The notes below the pieces were generated by a model that was given only the letters and a program-made list of their open reading frames with translations, searched no databases and was not told the origin of the DNA. Both the position numbers and the translations under genes were made by a program. Shown here piece by piece: positions 38,038-50,800 of a stretch of 64,000 bases of DNA (its first letter is position 1; the number at the start of each line of letters is the position of its first letter). Origin of the DNA: Leptoclinus maculatus (Eukaryota > Chordata > Actinopteri > Perciformes > Stichaeidae); assembly GCA_032191485.1 (NCBI GenBank), contig JAVDOI010000019.1, positions 8,504,784 through 8,568,783 on the forward strand, given 5' to 3'.

Positions 38038-40621
38038 CTATATTACAAATAGTATTTTGTTCTTGACTGCAAAATAGGAATGCATTATATTTACATACAC
38101 AGGTATACAATTATAACAAAGTTAGAGAAGCTCGCCTTATATCCCCCAGGTTTCAGTTTTGTCTCTTGATAAGATACTCTTTATCTTTCAAATATGGTCT
38201 AGTAAAAGTCTTTTCTAGCATGTTTCTGTAACACCTGCTATAACACTGAGCAAGGAGGACATTTCCAGTTCCTACAAAACGTTTGAAGGTGGAAACTTTA
38301 TCGGTGGTGTTGGCAACACAAGGTGGCTAAAAGCAGACAACCTTTGTTACAGGGGAAGGGAAAGGGCAGGGAGAAATGAAATACAGGATGTTACACTGGG
38401 GGGTAGATTCACAATGACAGTCCAGGACTCGCACCTTATTATTTTTTTAACACAGCTGTGAGGGGAAACTTTGGGTATCTAGACAGTTAGCATTGGCTAC
38501 ATGAATGAAAGGGGTTCAGTTATACGTCTCTAACAATATCAATGCAAGCTTTGCATGAATTCATTATGTCAAGTCCCTAAATCAATCTTTTTTCCAATAA
38601 CGGAGTGGAATAAGTTTAATAAATAACATGTCCAGCAAACACCTTGTGAATGTACCCCTCCAAGATGAAACAACAGACATTCTGTATAGCTGCAGATAGT
38701 AATTAATGGAAAATGACTTAGATATCTTACATACATTTGACACAAGGGCTAAGAAAGAAACATTTACTTGCCAAACTCAGTCTTAAACATAAGTCTACTA
38801 TTAAGCCTAATAAGCCTTTCTTGTTAGAAAATTCTGTTTATCTGTATGATAAAGCACATGTATACATTCTGTCTTCAGGGTGTTTTTTTCTTTATTTTTA
38901 AGTAACATTTTTATTTTGTGACACAATACGGTGGCAAACTGAACTTTTTTGTTGCTTTTTATGAAATTAACCTTTGTCGAACCATATCTGTTTGCTTTCA
39001 TAAGTGATCATCTTTAGTTATTTGAAAACGGCTTCGTAATTAAAAATGTTTTCTGTTCTGGGCTTAACTGATGGAGAACAAAATTGTAAGTAATTATCAT
39101 GATGAAATTACCAAGTAATGCTAAGTACTAAAACAATAATGTAATAGCAAAGACAAAGCAAGATTCGACTTGCATCTTCTGTGAAACCACAACTAAAAAG
39201 ACACAGCTGTCACAAAACACTGAAGGCCTGTAATGGAGGCCACAGTAAAAGGGACAAGAAATTCAAAACAGGGTTCATGTTATCTTTATGCGAGATCCAT
39301 AATCTTAAAATTAACAGTTGATTGTAAATTATTTTAAAGTCCCAAGTAGTAGTAGAAGTTTATAAATATCTTTGAGCAAGGCAGTTCTATTTCATACCAT
39401 CCAAATAGGTCAACATGCAAGGGTATATATTATCTGTTTTATTCAGCATCTAAAACTTCACAAAAAGTATGGGCATGAGGTTCTGCATTAGGGGTTGAAA
39501 TGGATAAAGGTTCCACCTTAAACGAAAGTTATAGTTTTTATTACATGAACAATCCACTTTTTCCATCTTGATTCTTCCAAGCAAAAGAAAGATAAAAGAA
39601 CACATCCACATCATCATTGCAAGGCTTAATTTTCTTATTTTTCACTTTTTTTTTAAATAAGTTTCTTAAATTGTTTACGTTTTACATGCGCTTAAAAAGC
39701 CAATAAAGGACCCAAGGTGGACCTAGGGCGGTCTTCACACATTCACATCACCACATGGGGCACGTTGTCAAGGCAAAAGAAAGGGCAGAGGTCAAAAGGT
39801 ACGGAGGGCGCCTCGGCCATCATCTCTCTTTCAATTACTCTCTCCAACAAGTCATATCTACCTTTAATGTCTAACATTTTCTGTTTATCCTGCCGTGATG
39901 CTCACTTCTTGTTCTGTTCCTGCTCTGCTTTATCCGATTTTTTTCTTTTTTTTTTTCTTCTTTTTTCCGAGGCTTTGGAGAAGGCCCCCCCCTGCCGCCA
40001 CTGAGGACAACTACACTAATACAGACAAGAGCGCCTCAACAGTTAGGTTTTTGCTGTATGCAACTAGCTACCATCTCCAATGCTTTGTGCAAAACAGAAA
40101 AGAAAACTGGTAAGTCAGGAGCCGGACACGAGGGTGAACGGTGTGCCGAGAAACTGGAGAGACGGAAAGAGGAAGGAGGATCGGATCACCTCGCCCACAG
40201 AGCCTCTCACCTCGACACACTGAGGTCAGAAAAATCACAAGTTTCGTAAAGTTTCAGTCACAATATTTTTTGTCCTAGAAGTGGTTGTATTTTCCTTTTT
40301 CGTCAGTTCCTCAGTGGCACTTTACAAATACATTTTTGACCGTTTTTGAAAATGTCAAGCTCCTTTGGTTTTTGGCTGACCGACTAAGTCCATCTTGTTT
40401 GATTTCTCCACACAAAAGTCTTTAAATGAGAAACATCCTGGGAAAGAAGTGCTACTCTCACAACAGAGCCCCGTTTAGGGAAGCCGTCTCAGGCTATCTG
40501 TATTGAATCATTCTTCTGATTTTAAATGTTTACCCAGTTACATTTCAGTCAGCTTTTCCCTTTACCTCCTCCAGGGTTGGCGTAGATATCTGGGCAGTCA
40601 GGATCTTGTGCAGCTGCTGAT

Positions 40622-40647
40622 TGTGTGTGTGTGTGTGTGTGTGTGTA
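40622..40647. repeat. (GT)n microsatellite, 26 bp, in proposed 3' UTR
   Basis: Pure GT; in the transcript sense it is (AC)13. Confidence 0.97.
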
Positions 40648-41786
40648 TCTGTGCGTGTATTGTGTGCTTTGATAGACTGTCGCAGTGGCGACACGAGATT
40701 GGAAGTGGCTAGAGCCAGAGAAAGACTGCTCCTGGTGTTTTGGATTAGCAGTCAAAACACTGTTGTCCAGAGTTGGTTGTGTGCTTCTTACAGAGGATCC
40801 AACTTGGCTCAGGACCTCCAGGGTTTTGTTTTAATAGGTTAATTTTGCGTTAGCCAGGTGAAAGCAGAAATCATGAGCATTTTTCTTTGAAGTAAATGTA
40901 TGCTGGGCAGGGAAAATGTGCGTATGTTGTAAGGGGATATAGTTTGGGGATGTTCTGGTATTTAAAGTTTTAGTGTCAGTCACGTTTCAATAACGGAAAA
41001 GTTCAGAGAAGCACTAATTCTTCCTTACCCCCCCCCATCAGTCTTTTTTCTTAATTACAACTCCAGCTACAATGAGAGAGAGCGCACAAGAACATTCTGG
41101 TTTTGCCTGGACTCGCCCCAAATTTCGCAGATATGTATGCTTCGCTTTGTAGGTACAGTGTAAACTTGGCAAACCGTCCTTGCATTAATTTTCTTCAGAG
41201 GTGTTCATTTGGCTTTGCAGGCATCGTTTTTGATGTTTCCTCTTGATTCCGTACATTGAATATAGAACTACAATAAACTGGACTCTAGAGATGTTTTTTA
41301 TTTTCACTATCCTACTTCTGAAAAAAGTTCCCAACAAAATGGACACCCAACATTGTGGTTTTTAAAGAATTACCTATCAGTGTAAATTCTTAAAGGCAAC
41401 ATAAAAATGTTTTTCCCCCTCTTTTCTTCCAGCAGGGGGACTGAAGTATGCCAATATGGCCAGCTTTCAAGCAATCACCCCTTGAAGCTTTCTCTGTGGT
41501 GAAGCTGAGGGATCCCCCGCATTGCACTGTGGGAAATGCCGACCTCAGTCCCGAAACCACCCTTGAGATATCTTCAGGTAAACTAGTCTATGCAGCAGAG
41601 TGGATGAGGAAAACAAAATATTTCTTGGGGGAGGAGGAAGCAGAAAAAGGTCAAGGAAGAAGTCATCATCTTTGAAAGGCGGAGGGAGGAAGTCACATGA
41701 TGAAAAAGATGGGGACAGGTCTTCGCTCAGGCACGGCTCGGTTTCTGATGGGGTCTTTTCCCAGTGCGCCCTGGGAAGTGCGGTCC

Positions 41787-41882
41787 TCAGCTCTCCAGAC
41801 TCATGAAGGCCACCACCTGCTCCAGCTTGAAGGCCAGCCTTTGTTTCCGGGCTGCATCGTCCTGCTCCAGTGAACAAACAAT
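41787..41882 (-). CDS. plxna4: plxna4 terminal coding exon j with stop codon
   Basis: Exon of 96 bp, 31 codons and TGA (41787-41789). It reads IVCSLEQDDAARKQ, then RLAFKLEQVVAFMSLES. Acceptor is tgccggtag|ATT. The family end KLEQV...S is clear. The segment between KYTEE and KLEQV is less conserved among plexins, and here it mixes an A1-like AARKQRL with an A4-like MSLES end. The chain ends without an obvious PDZ-binding motif. Confidence 0.95.
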   Translation of the reverse strand: MVCSLEQDDAARKQRLAFKLEQVVAFMSLES

Positions 41883-44800
41883 CTACCGGCAGGACAGTGA
41901 GGTAAACACAAAGACATTAGACACCAAAAGTACCCAACATGACAAAGCTGGTATATCATAACTATTCAAGATTTTACAGTGTGTTTTGTATTTCATTATT
42001 GAAATACTGCTGTAGAAAATATGTACTCTAGCACTCTTTTTCAGTGGAATATTCCTTTAACTCTGCTTTACCAAAGATCAATAACATCAGTGTGTATGAA
42101 ATGGACTAAATCTCAGATAATGACGACACAGTGTTGACTTGAAGTGTAGTAAGTGCACGTCTCAGTATCACGTACCTCCTCAGTATATTTCCCCACATAA
42201 GAGTAAATCTCACTGAGAGAGCTCATGGAGTTGAACTCATTCATGTGCATCCTTGACTGTTCTGCCAAGTAGGCATTCATGTCCTGGTCGCTGATCACTT
42301 GCATCTTACTAATGTCTGAATAGTACCTATTAAAAGAGACGGGGAGGAATAAAACAAAGCAAACACTTGTTAGGAAAACTATAATTTGGGAAATAACATA
42401 CAGATAGTGCTGCTGTTTCCCTTGGAGCATAGGAACATGACCGAAATGACGTCATAGTTAACACTAAACCGGCCTCAGATTTCAACCTTGAACACCACAA
42501 CAGAACCCATGCACACGCACTGCATTGAGGTAAGGGTAATCGGTCACTGTCAACAGCAGCTGTCTTGCCCCCCATCAATCTATGTTGATTAAAGCTGGTT
42601 ATTTACATATTACATTTCTGTAGCTGCTCGAGGACAGGCCTGGTGTTTGGCTGGATAATTCTGGGCATGTGTGAGGGAGAGATGGATTTGACCAGGGAGC
42701 AAGTCTTCAGAGCAAAAAGGAAAAGGCAGGTGGGTATTACTCATAGCCTTTGCACAGAGGTCACACACATCAACACCTGTTCAGTGCTGGAGGGCAGTTT
42801 GTAGGGAGCTCCTAGCCGGGGATTGTTATGCAGAGAACAGGTGTGTAAAGGAAGAAAACTAAAATCCTATGCTTTGAAAAAGTGTCGAGGTTATTGTCAA
42901 GACCGTTCCAATATTAGCCCGAGACTTGATGTGTTTATCAAAATGCGAAAGATCATCAACCTTTTTCTTCAGCGTGCCTTCTACAAGCTTGTTGTTTGTC
43001 TCTTATGCGACTGACAGGACATAATCAATACAGAAGTCTATTGTGGTCAGGTCTTTATTGCATAGTTGCAATAAGGGCCATGAGATCATTGTCTGGAGAC
43101 CATTAACTCACCCACTTCAAATGAAGTATCAATATTTCACTTGCCAACTTCGCAGGCATTTTTGTGACATTTTTTCATATTTTACGACATACTATGCAAT
43201 TGCATTTAATGGCATACTAGACTATCACACTTTTATATGATTTTCTTGTGGCATACTAAAATATGACTATTCAGGCATTTCCGTGGGGGTACTGTACTAT
43301 ATTTTATGGCAATTCTTTTGAATAAATACTGTGTTATGACTTTTTAGAGACATTCTTATGGCATATATTAAGACAATTGTTTTAATGTGTTACTACACTA
43401 ATATTTTAAGGCATATTAATCACAGCCACATATTAATAACATACTGTAGCAGGTAAAACGCTTTGTGGGGTATCATGGCGTCTTCTTTCATAGCTACAGC
43501 ATTCTGCCATTTAAATCTTACTTAATATCACTGTTGGACAGCAGAGTGGAGCAGCTCTAGATCCACAGAGGCTTTTCCAACTAAATAACGCAGTGTTGAT
43601 GACTGCATTGCTCCACCAAACTTGCAATGAAAGGCATGATTTATATACACGAGAGTACAGGCTAAACTTCCGGCTTGTGCTGCCCCCTACGGTGGCAGTT
43701 GCTGCATTCTCTGTTCACACTGATACTTTTTCAGCTTACAGTATTCAAACACATCCATGCATGAATCAGCAGATGACCCTCACAAGTTCCTCACACTTAT
43801 TTGTGTTTATGGGAGACCGCAGACACATATGGGACTAATGAGTATGGTTCTGAGCCTGAAGCTCCCCATTTTCTTGCGCACATATATTCTCGTCCTAAGG
43901 CTCGTCTTGTGACGAAGTTACAGACATTTGTACTAGTCTGAACCGCTTCAGACTACCCCATCTTTTATTCAGGACCTCTTTGACTCCCCTGCTAACAAAA
44001 TACATTTCATACAAATCTCATTTTAACAAATTACCAGCTTCTACTGCCTGCTATTCTTAAAAATCATCTCTCTCTTTCCACACAAACACACTTTTGCACT
44101 TCTCTGTACTGTAGATCTCATGCCCTGGGCATTCCCATCCATTCTCACTGTGTTGTAATTTGGATTGTGTTTCATGGCCCATAGATCACAGAGCTACAGT
44201 CGCATTGTGTGTGTGTGTGTGTGTGTTGGAATGAAACATGGCTAAATGCAGGCTTTCTGATGTTTTCACTCAAATAAAAGCCCACCCCCCCCCCCCACAC
44301 ACACACACACACACTTCCTCTCCTCATCCATCCAGTGTTTGTTGTGTACATTTATCAACAGCTCACCTCTCCACCCAGCTCTTGTAGCTGGGGATGTCCT
44401 TGGCATAAAGCAGCTTGTTGGAGGGCGAGTCCTTCCCAAGGCGGTGTTCTGAGGTGGAGCAGGAGTCCATGAAGGTCTGGGCCACCACAGACAGACAGGC
44501 ATCTGTGATGCTGCTCTTGTGTATGTCAAACACAAACTGGGGGTTCTTGATCACATTCACCCAGAAACGCAGAGGTAGGCTGCAGGGAAAAAGGACAAAG
44601 AGAACAAAGGAATTTAGTGGCACGCTAGTTGCGATCACACACGTTTAATACTTTTGTTTTTCATCATTCTTTAATAATGTATTGTACGTGTGCTGCAGCC
44701 AATCTCCATTCAAATGAGTTTTCCTTAAATTTCTAAGTTTGAAATAAGAAATGCAAATGTTGTGAGGTTAAGTCAATTTACCAAAACTGAACTTGTCATC

Positions 44801-47800
44801 TGTTAAAAAAAGAAAAAAATCCAAGAGCTAATGGGACAAATTTACTTATGCAATTGTATGCATGTTGTCATTAAAATGTATTTTGCATATATTGTTCAGT
44901 TACATCTCAGTGACAGAACACCCAAATAGCCTTGTAAAACAGTCTGTGTCCATTTGAACTGCTCTGATGCCATTTTCATATTTCCTACAGCCAGTCAGGC
45001 AATATACATGAACATATTATGCGCCAGAAGGGGAACGAGGATTCATTCACTTTGCAAAGCTAGTATACAGGCCCTGTTGTTGCTGATGTGTGTTCAGTTC
45101 AATAAAGCCTTTATCTTTAAAACCAGGTGGTGGCTGGCTCTTGTTTTTTTTCCCCAGCAGTGTCCAGGGGTCGTCGCTGGGGGCCGCATAGTGACACGGT
45201 TCATATTGCCTTGTTTGTACAAGTGGGTCCTATTTTGTGCCTGTCCAGAATAATACAAATATACAAGTCTGTTTATTTGCTGGGCTTGTTTCTGTCAAAA
45301 TGAAAAGATATAGGGCCAGCTTTATCTGTGTGTTGCAGTGAATGGGCTTAGGTGGTATTAGGAAAGAGCTGAGCTACTTGGATCTCTATATCTTTACTAT
45401 TCTTTTAGCTAACGTGGCAAAAATCAAACGGGAAGGACACTGCAGTCTAACCTGCATAGGAGTGTCTCTGTGGGGCACAATATCAAAGGATGAGGGGAAG
45501 GAAAACAATACAAACTGAAATGCAATCATTTAAATACCACCGGGGCTCCCCCTATCATCCCACAATGCATTTGTCATTGCACAACCACCCACAAAGCCAT
45601 TCAGATGTGCAATCTAACAAAAGAGGATTTGGACTCAGAGAAAGGAAAACTCCGCATTAAGACTTTAAAATTAATCGGAGCAAAGAATCTAGTGGGATTA
45701 GGTGCAGGGATCAAAGGGATATTACCACCACTGCTGTGCTGCCTTGATAGTTGTCAATCGGCCTCAGCTGCCCTGTGCTTTGAGGTCTGTTCTATTTAAA
45801 TGGGGCAGTGGAGACTACGACGATGAGCTTCTCCACATGACTGTACATTCAAAATGATCCCCATAATAACATCTACGCTGCGTCTATTGTGGTGGAAATA
45901 GTCAAAGCACATAATTTGTCAGCGGTTAATTTGTGCCGAGTAGTTTTAAGAATCTGAGGGATGGATATGATCAGTCTATTTGGTCAGGGATTAGGTTAAA
46001 TATCAGCTGCCGAAGATCAAGGGCATCTTTCATCCGAGAGGAGTTATGCTGGTGGAGTCCATTTAATAAAAGGACTATTTCCCTGCCCATCAATTTAAGA
46101 CTGCACAATGCTGTGAATTCAAACTGACTTAAGATAAGTGTTTGTCCACTACTCCAACAAGAAGCATTTGATAATAGCAACAGTTTGTACAGTAGCTTTA
46201 TTTACTGAATGGTGTTTGGTAGAGGAAAATCTCTTTCATGAATCAGAGTCCATTATCCTTTCCAAAGAGGTAACTACTAATGCGGAGTGTAAACCCATTT
46301 AAAATCAACTCTGTTAATCCTCATCTCTTCAAGAAGGAAAGTTTACCAAAAACAATCACACTACTGTAAACCATATGCACTGTTTATCAGGTCAGTTCTT
46401 AACATTAGGCGCTATACAAATGACAACAACGAAAGGAACACATAAGTACATCCGCACCAACAAGTCTCCCGTCAGTAGCATGTCACTTCTGGCACACAGA
46501 GCCAGTGAGCCACTGAATCCGCAGTTGTGGGATATTGTCCCATTCCTGTAGACGAGCCTAATGAAGTTGCTTGGGTCACAGATGTTGTGATCCGAGGCAT
46601 CTCATTTGAGGCATTACAGCACAGGAACTGACCAAGACTGACCTTTTTCATGCAGCGATCTAAGGTTTGAATGAACAGCTTTACAAAGGTGACCTGACTG
46701 GACCTCTGTAGGCAAAAAGGCAAAACCTTTCATGTGAATGGCAAGTTCCTGATCCTTCACTGAGCGAGCTGCGTGTCCGGAGAAAAAGAGCTTCAACTGA
46801 TTGGAAACTTTCTGTAAATTACACACCATATCATTTTACAGATTCCAGATAATTAACTCAACCCTAAAGGTCCTCGGGATGCCATTAACAATCCGAGTGG
46901 GCTGGGATTGTGGTATGACAGCGATTTAGGTAGTTATCTGCATGCAGAAAAGACGAGGGTGTGTGCCAGGTTTGCGCAATAATTAAAATTCTGTCTGTTG
47001 CATCTCAACATGACAAACACTGCAGACAGAGACACCAAATACAGAAGAGTGAGGATGAGAGGAGACGCTGCCACTAATCCAAAAGATACCATCTGGAGAT
47101 GCTCTTGGAGCCAGTGACTCATGCAGGCACACACTTTACTGTACACACATACAAATTACTGCTCTGTCACACAATGCAGGAATAACACTTTAACTGAATT
47201 TTACTTGCACAATTAAAATTGACATATTCATAACAGTTTACTTTAAAACCTTTGATGAGGTTCCCAGTCTAATTTCATTATAAGTTATGCAAAGTAAAGC
47301 TTTTAAAAACTAATGGTTGGTTAGTAGGTCATTTACAAAAAATCATAATATGATGATACAAGAAGCCAACTTCTAGGCCCTGAGGCACCACAGGCTGAGA
47401 GATGATCTGGCATTAGGACTGCATCAGAGGATGTACAGTGGAGCTCTGATGGGGGTAGTAGTCGGGTGAATAGGTCTGGCTGCAGTGATGGGTTGAAGTT
47501 AATAGCGTGTGTGATGACGATGGGCCTGGTAGGTTTAATAGAGGACAGGGGGCCCCAGTATGGGAGGGATACTGGCATTATTATTCTCTACCATTAGAAA
47601 AAAACGAAGGCTTTTGTTGTAGCGGACATTGCACTCCCTTTTGAGACGATTAAAGGTTACGGGTAAGCACACACAGTAAGAAGGGAAAAGACACAGGCAT
47701 ATGCACACACGGAGAAGATATCTATGCTGGCATCAGCATAAACTGCTGTGTGCAATCTAAGTGGCTTTTTTGTGATGGCGTGTTATGATGAATTGCAATT

Positions 47801-50800
47801 CATTCACAGCCGTCTAGTGAGAGTCCAATGTGAAAGCGACCCGCTGCACCCTCCGAAAACACTTAACACAAACTGCAAATGGCCCAATAACAGACGCAAG
47901 AAAAAGAGAATTAAGACCATAGCATAAAGTAAATAATATTTTCCCCCCCTTCTTTAGCTTCTCCCTTGATGCACATCAATTTTATCCTCCCATCTCCATG
48001 GTTCCCCTGAGCCTTGGGCTGAGTGATGCATGCTGGGATTTTGGCAAAGGCCAGGAGGCTAATGAGATATTAGTGCGCATTTAACTCCCACTGAGTTCAC
48101 TTCCCTTTCTTCACCTTTTCATTTCTCTCCTCACTGCATTCTGTTGCACTGTTGGTTATTTAACCCCTACCGACCCCTTAAGGTGGGCTCACGGAGGTCA
48201 GTATGGTCTAAATCAATCAGCAGATATTAATTTAGGGGTATACCTGCTTCACCTGGGAGTGTACATTTGTCACTATGGAGCTTTTCACAGTGACAGGCGA
48301 TTTTTTGGCCCAGTTACCTACGATAATAGATAGAGAGTCTTGGCAGCCAATTGGATTAGCCCCTTGTGGATGGCTTTAATGAAGATTACATGCCCCTGTG
48401 GTTAATGGATATTAGGAAGGGAAGAGGCGTGTGGTGAAGCTTGGCACTGACACAGGGCAAAACCAGGGCAATGCTATGTGAAATATGCCAAAATGTACAG
48501 ATTGTGTCTGCAGTGCATTAACTAACAGTGCAGAAAGAAAAGGCCATGAATGGAGCCAAAGGCACCCCGCTTGTGTATTAAGACTATATATCAATTGTGT
48601 GTCTGTCAAAAGATCCAAGGAACTGCATCACCAGTTTCTCAAGTGTTCTTGACCTGAGCCCACTATGTCTACATGTTTCTGTGTTTAAAAGGTATGTGCA
48701 GATTCAGGTGCTTAAACTGCTCACAACTCACCAGTTGCTCTTCCATGTGTGTCGGACATGCGGGTCATGGATGCTGTGTTTGTCGGCCTGCTCATCCAAG
48801 AAGTCAAACATGTATTTGATGGCCAGTGGCAGGGCGCTGCCTCGATGGGCCGTGCTGAAGATGGTCTCAAACAGGTCGTCCACAAACTTCTGTAATGTAC
48901 CCTGCAAAAGAGAGATGGAAAACAGATTATATGAAACCCTAACCCAGGTTTTTTTTTCATTAAATGACATCACTAGTTACAGCCAATACCAATTGTAGTT
49001 TTCAAAGGTGTTAGAAGCTCCGTAGAGTGCAGTCATCTCCGACTGCCACGAACCACTGCTGTAATATCCGACTGAATGAACACAACCCACAATTGGCTAA
49101 CACCCCGTCTAGACCACAAGTGTATCAGATGTTTTCCCTCGCACATCTCACACAACAGATACGCTCTCATTTTAATCTATGCAGAAGTCTAAAACGGCTG
49201 TGTCTGAGAGCCGTGTTACGGGCGTAGTGAGTGAGGAGTCAGTCGGAAGTCATTAGAAGTATAACGATCAGCCATGGACAGACACCAATGTGCACATTCA
49301 TTCACTCACAGACTCACTCTCGATTCTCGTAATATGAAAATGTATGTTATGATCATGTGTTTTAAGCCAGATTCATTTTAAATTGGACGGGTGAATGAGA
49401 CTGTCACTGTCTAATACATTTAGCGACATACCAATTCCTAAAGTTGACAGATTGGTTTTGAACGTATATTCTTTCCTGTGAGACTTGTTGTGCGGGTGCA
49501 TGTCACTTTGTCCTCAAGCTCAGATGTTTGTGTGTCTGACTACTATCTAACAGACCTGGCCCCTAAATCTGCTTGCAGCTTTGATGGGGGGAAATTGTTA
49601 TTTCACAGCTGACTTTTAATAATATCTGGGAACAGGAGGCGCATCTCCTAAGCCTCTTTGTGCTGCCGGATTAGCTCCCACACTGCACCATTGACCCTAA
49701 TTTGATTTAATGTTGGCGACTTTAAGGAGGAGGAGGAGGAGAAGAGAGAGGAGAGACAGAGTGAGAGAATCTAATCCTCTTGTAAAGAATGAGCTGATGG
49801 GATGCACGGGAAAAGGCGAGAGCGAGAGGTGGAAATGAAACGACAGAGGTTTCCTATCAGAAAAAGAGGCCATTGAGTGTGGCAGATGAGGTGTGTACAG
49901 GCACTGGCAAATAAAAATCCAATTTGGGTTGGAACGGGTGACCGAATCAGGGAGTCAAGAGAGGTAGAGGAGACTGGGAAGAGAGAATCCTGTTAGTCCG
50001 ACAATCACGGCTATAATTCTAATGTGGCCCACATTCCCGACAGCTTATCGTTTTTTTTTCTATGAAGATGGAATTACATATCTCTATATCATGCCCGCAT
50101 TCCTTCCAAGTGACAGACTGCATTAGTCGGCGAGGGGAAACCTAACGTTTTGTGTGCACGCATTATGTGTGTGTAGCTACCAAAACCTGTGTGTGTGTGT
50201 GTGTGTGCCTTGTGGGGACTTCGATGCATCAACACCGTCGTCATCATCACAGGGTTCTCTTGTTCCTCGGAGGACCTGAAGCTGCCAACACACTCCCCCC
50301 CCCCACACAACCATCTACCCTGTCATTAGACCGCACTCTAAACACAATGTGTCATCGGGATTTTTTGATGCCATCTGCCTCCACATTAAAGCGAGAGGAA
50401 AGCTAACAATCAGAATGTTGAGGATAGTGCTGAAACGGAAAGAGAGAGAGATGAAGAAGGGGACAAATGAGGGAGAGACGGACACACACACACACACACA
50501 CACACTCGAGTGTATAAGTGAGGAAAACCAGGCAATCCTTCCCAGTGCCCCTCCACACACATGAACACGCCCTGTACCCACACTCAGTCAGAGTGACACT
50601 GATGGAGCTAATATGAGAGACGTCAGCGGCGTTGCCTGGGAGAGGTATTTATTGGCAAGGTGAAAGCCAAATGCAGTCAATTACGCTGCCTGTCTGCCCA
50701 ATCATTTCTCACCAAGAGAGATGGCCGGCCAAGATAAACTGGTTATTTCACGAAAACAATCCATCTGGAAAGTTGATGTGCTGTCTGCAGTCAGAAACCA

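Larger units (their letters stand above)
38015..41786 (-). other. plxna4: Probable 3' UTR of plxna4 (about 3.8 kb)
   Basis: Directly follows the plxna4 stop in the transcript sense and holds no convincing ORF. On the minus strand several AATAAA hexamers occur (41302-41297, 39542-39537, 38915-38910, 38896-38891, 38037-38032). The last is followed by a U-rich stretch (about 38005-37990) that could be the downstream element, which fits cleavage near 38010-38020. A Pumilio-type TGTAAATA lies on the minus strand at 38095-38088. The AT-rich, largely repeat-free sequence suits a neuronal-gene UTR. It contains a (GT) tract at 40622-40647. The 3' limit is an inference; a shorter isoform using an upstream hexamer is equally possible. 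Confidence 0.5.
42327..44366 (-). other. plxna4: plxna4 intron h-i
   Basis: GT-AG intron of 2040 bp. Carries the degenerate GGCATACTA repeat cluster (43130-43445), (GT)10 at 44207-44226 and a C12 run followed by (AC)9 at 44285-44314, close to the donor of exon h. Confidence 0.85.

Noticed and set aside
39717..40250. Overlapping plus-strand ORFs in the proposed 3' UTR
   Set aside because: Short, low-complexity in part (poly-Phe from T runs) and without domain; they lie antisense to the plxna4 UTR.
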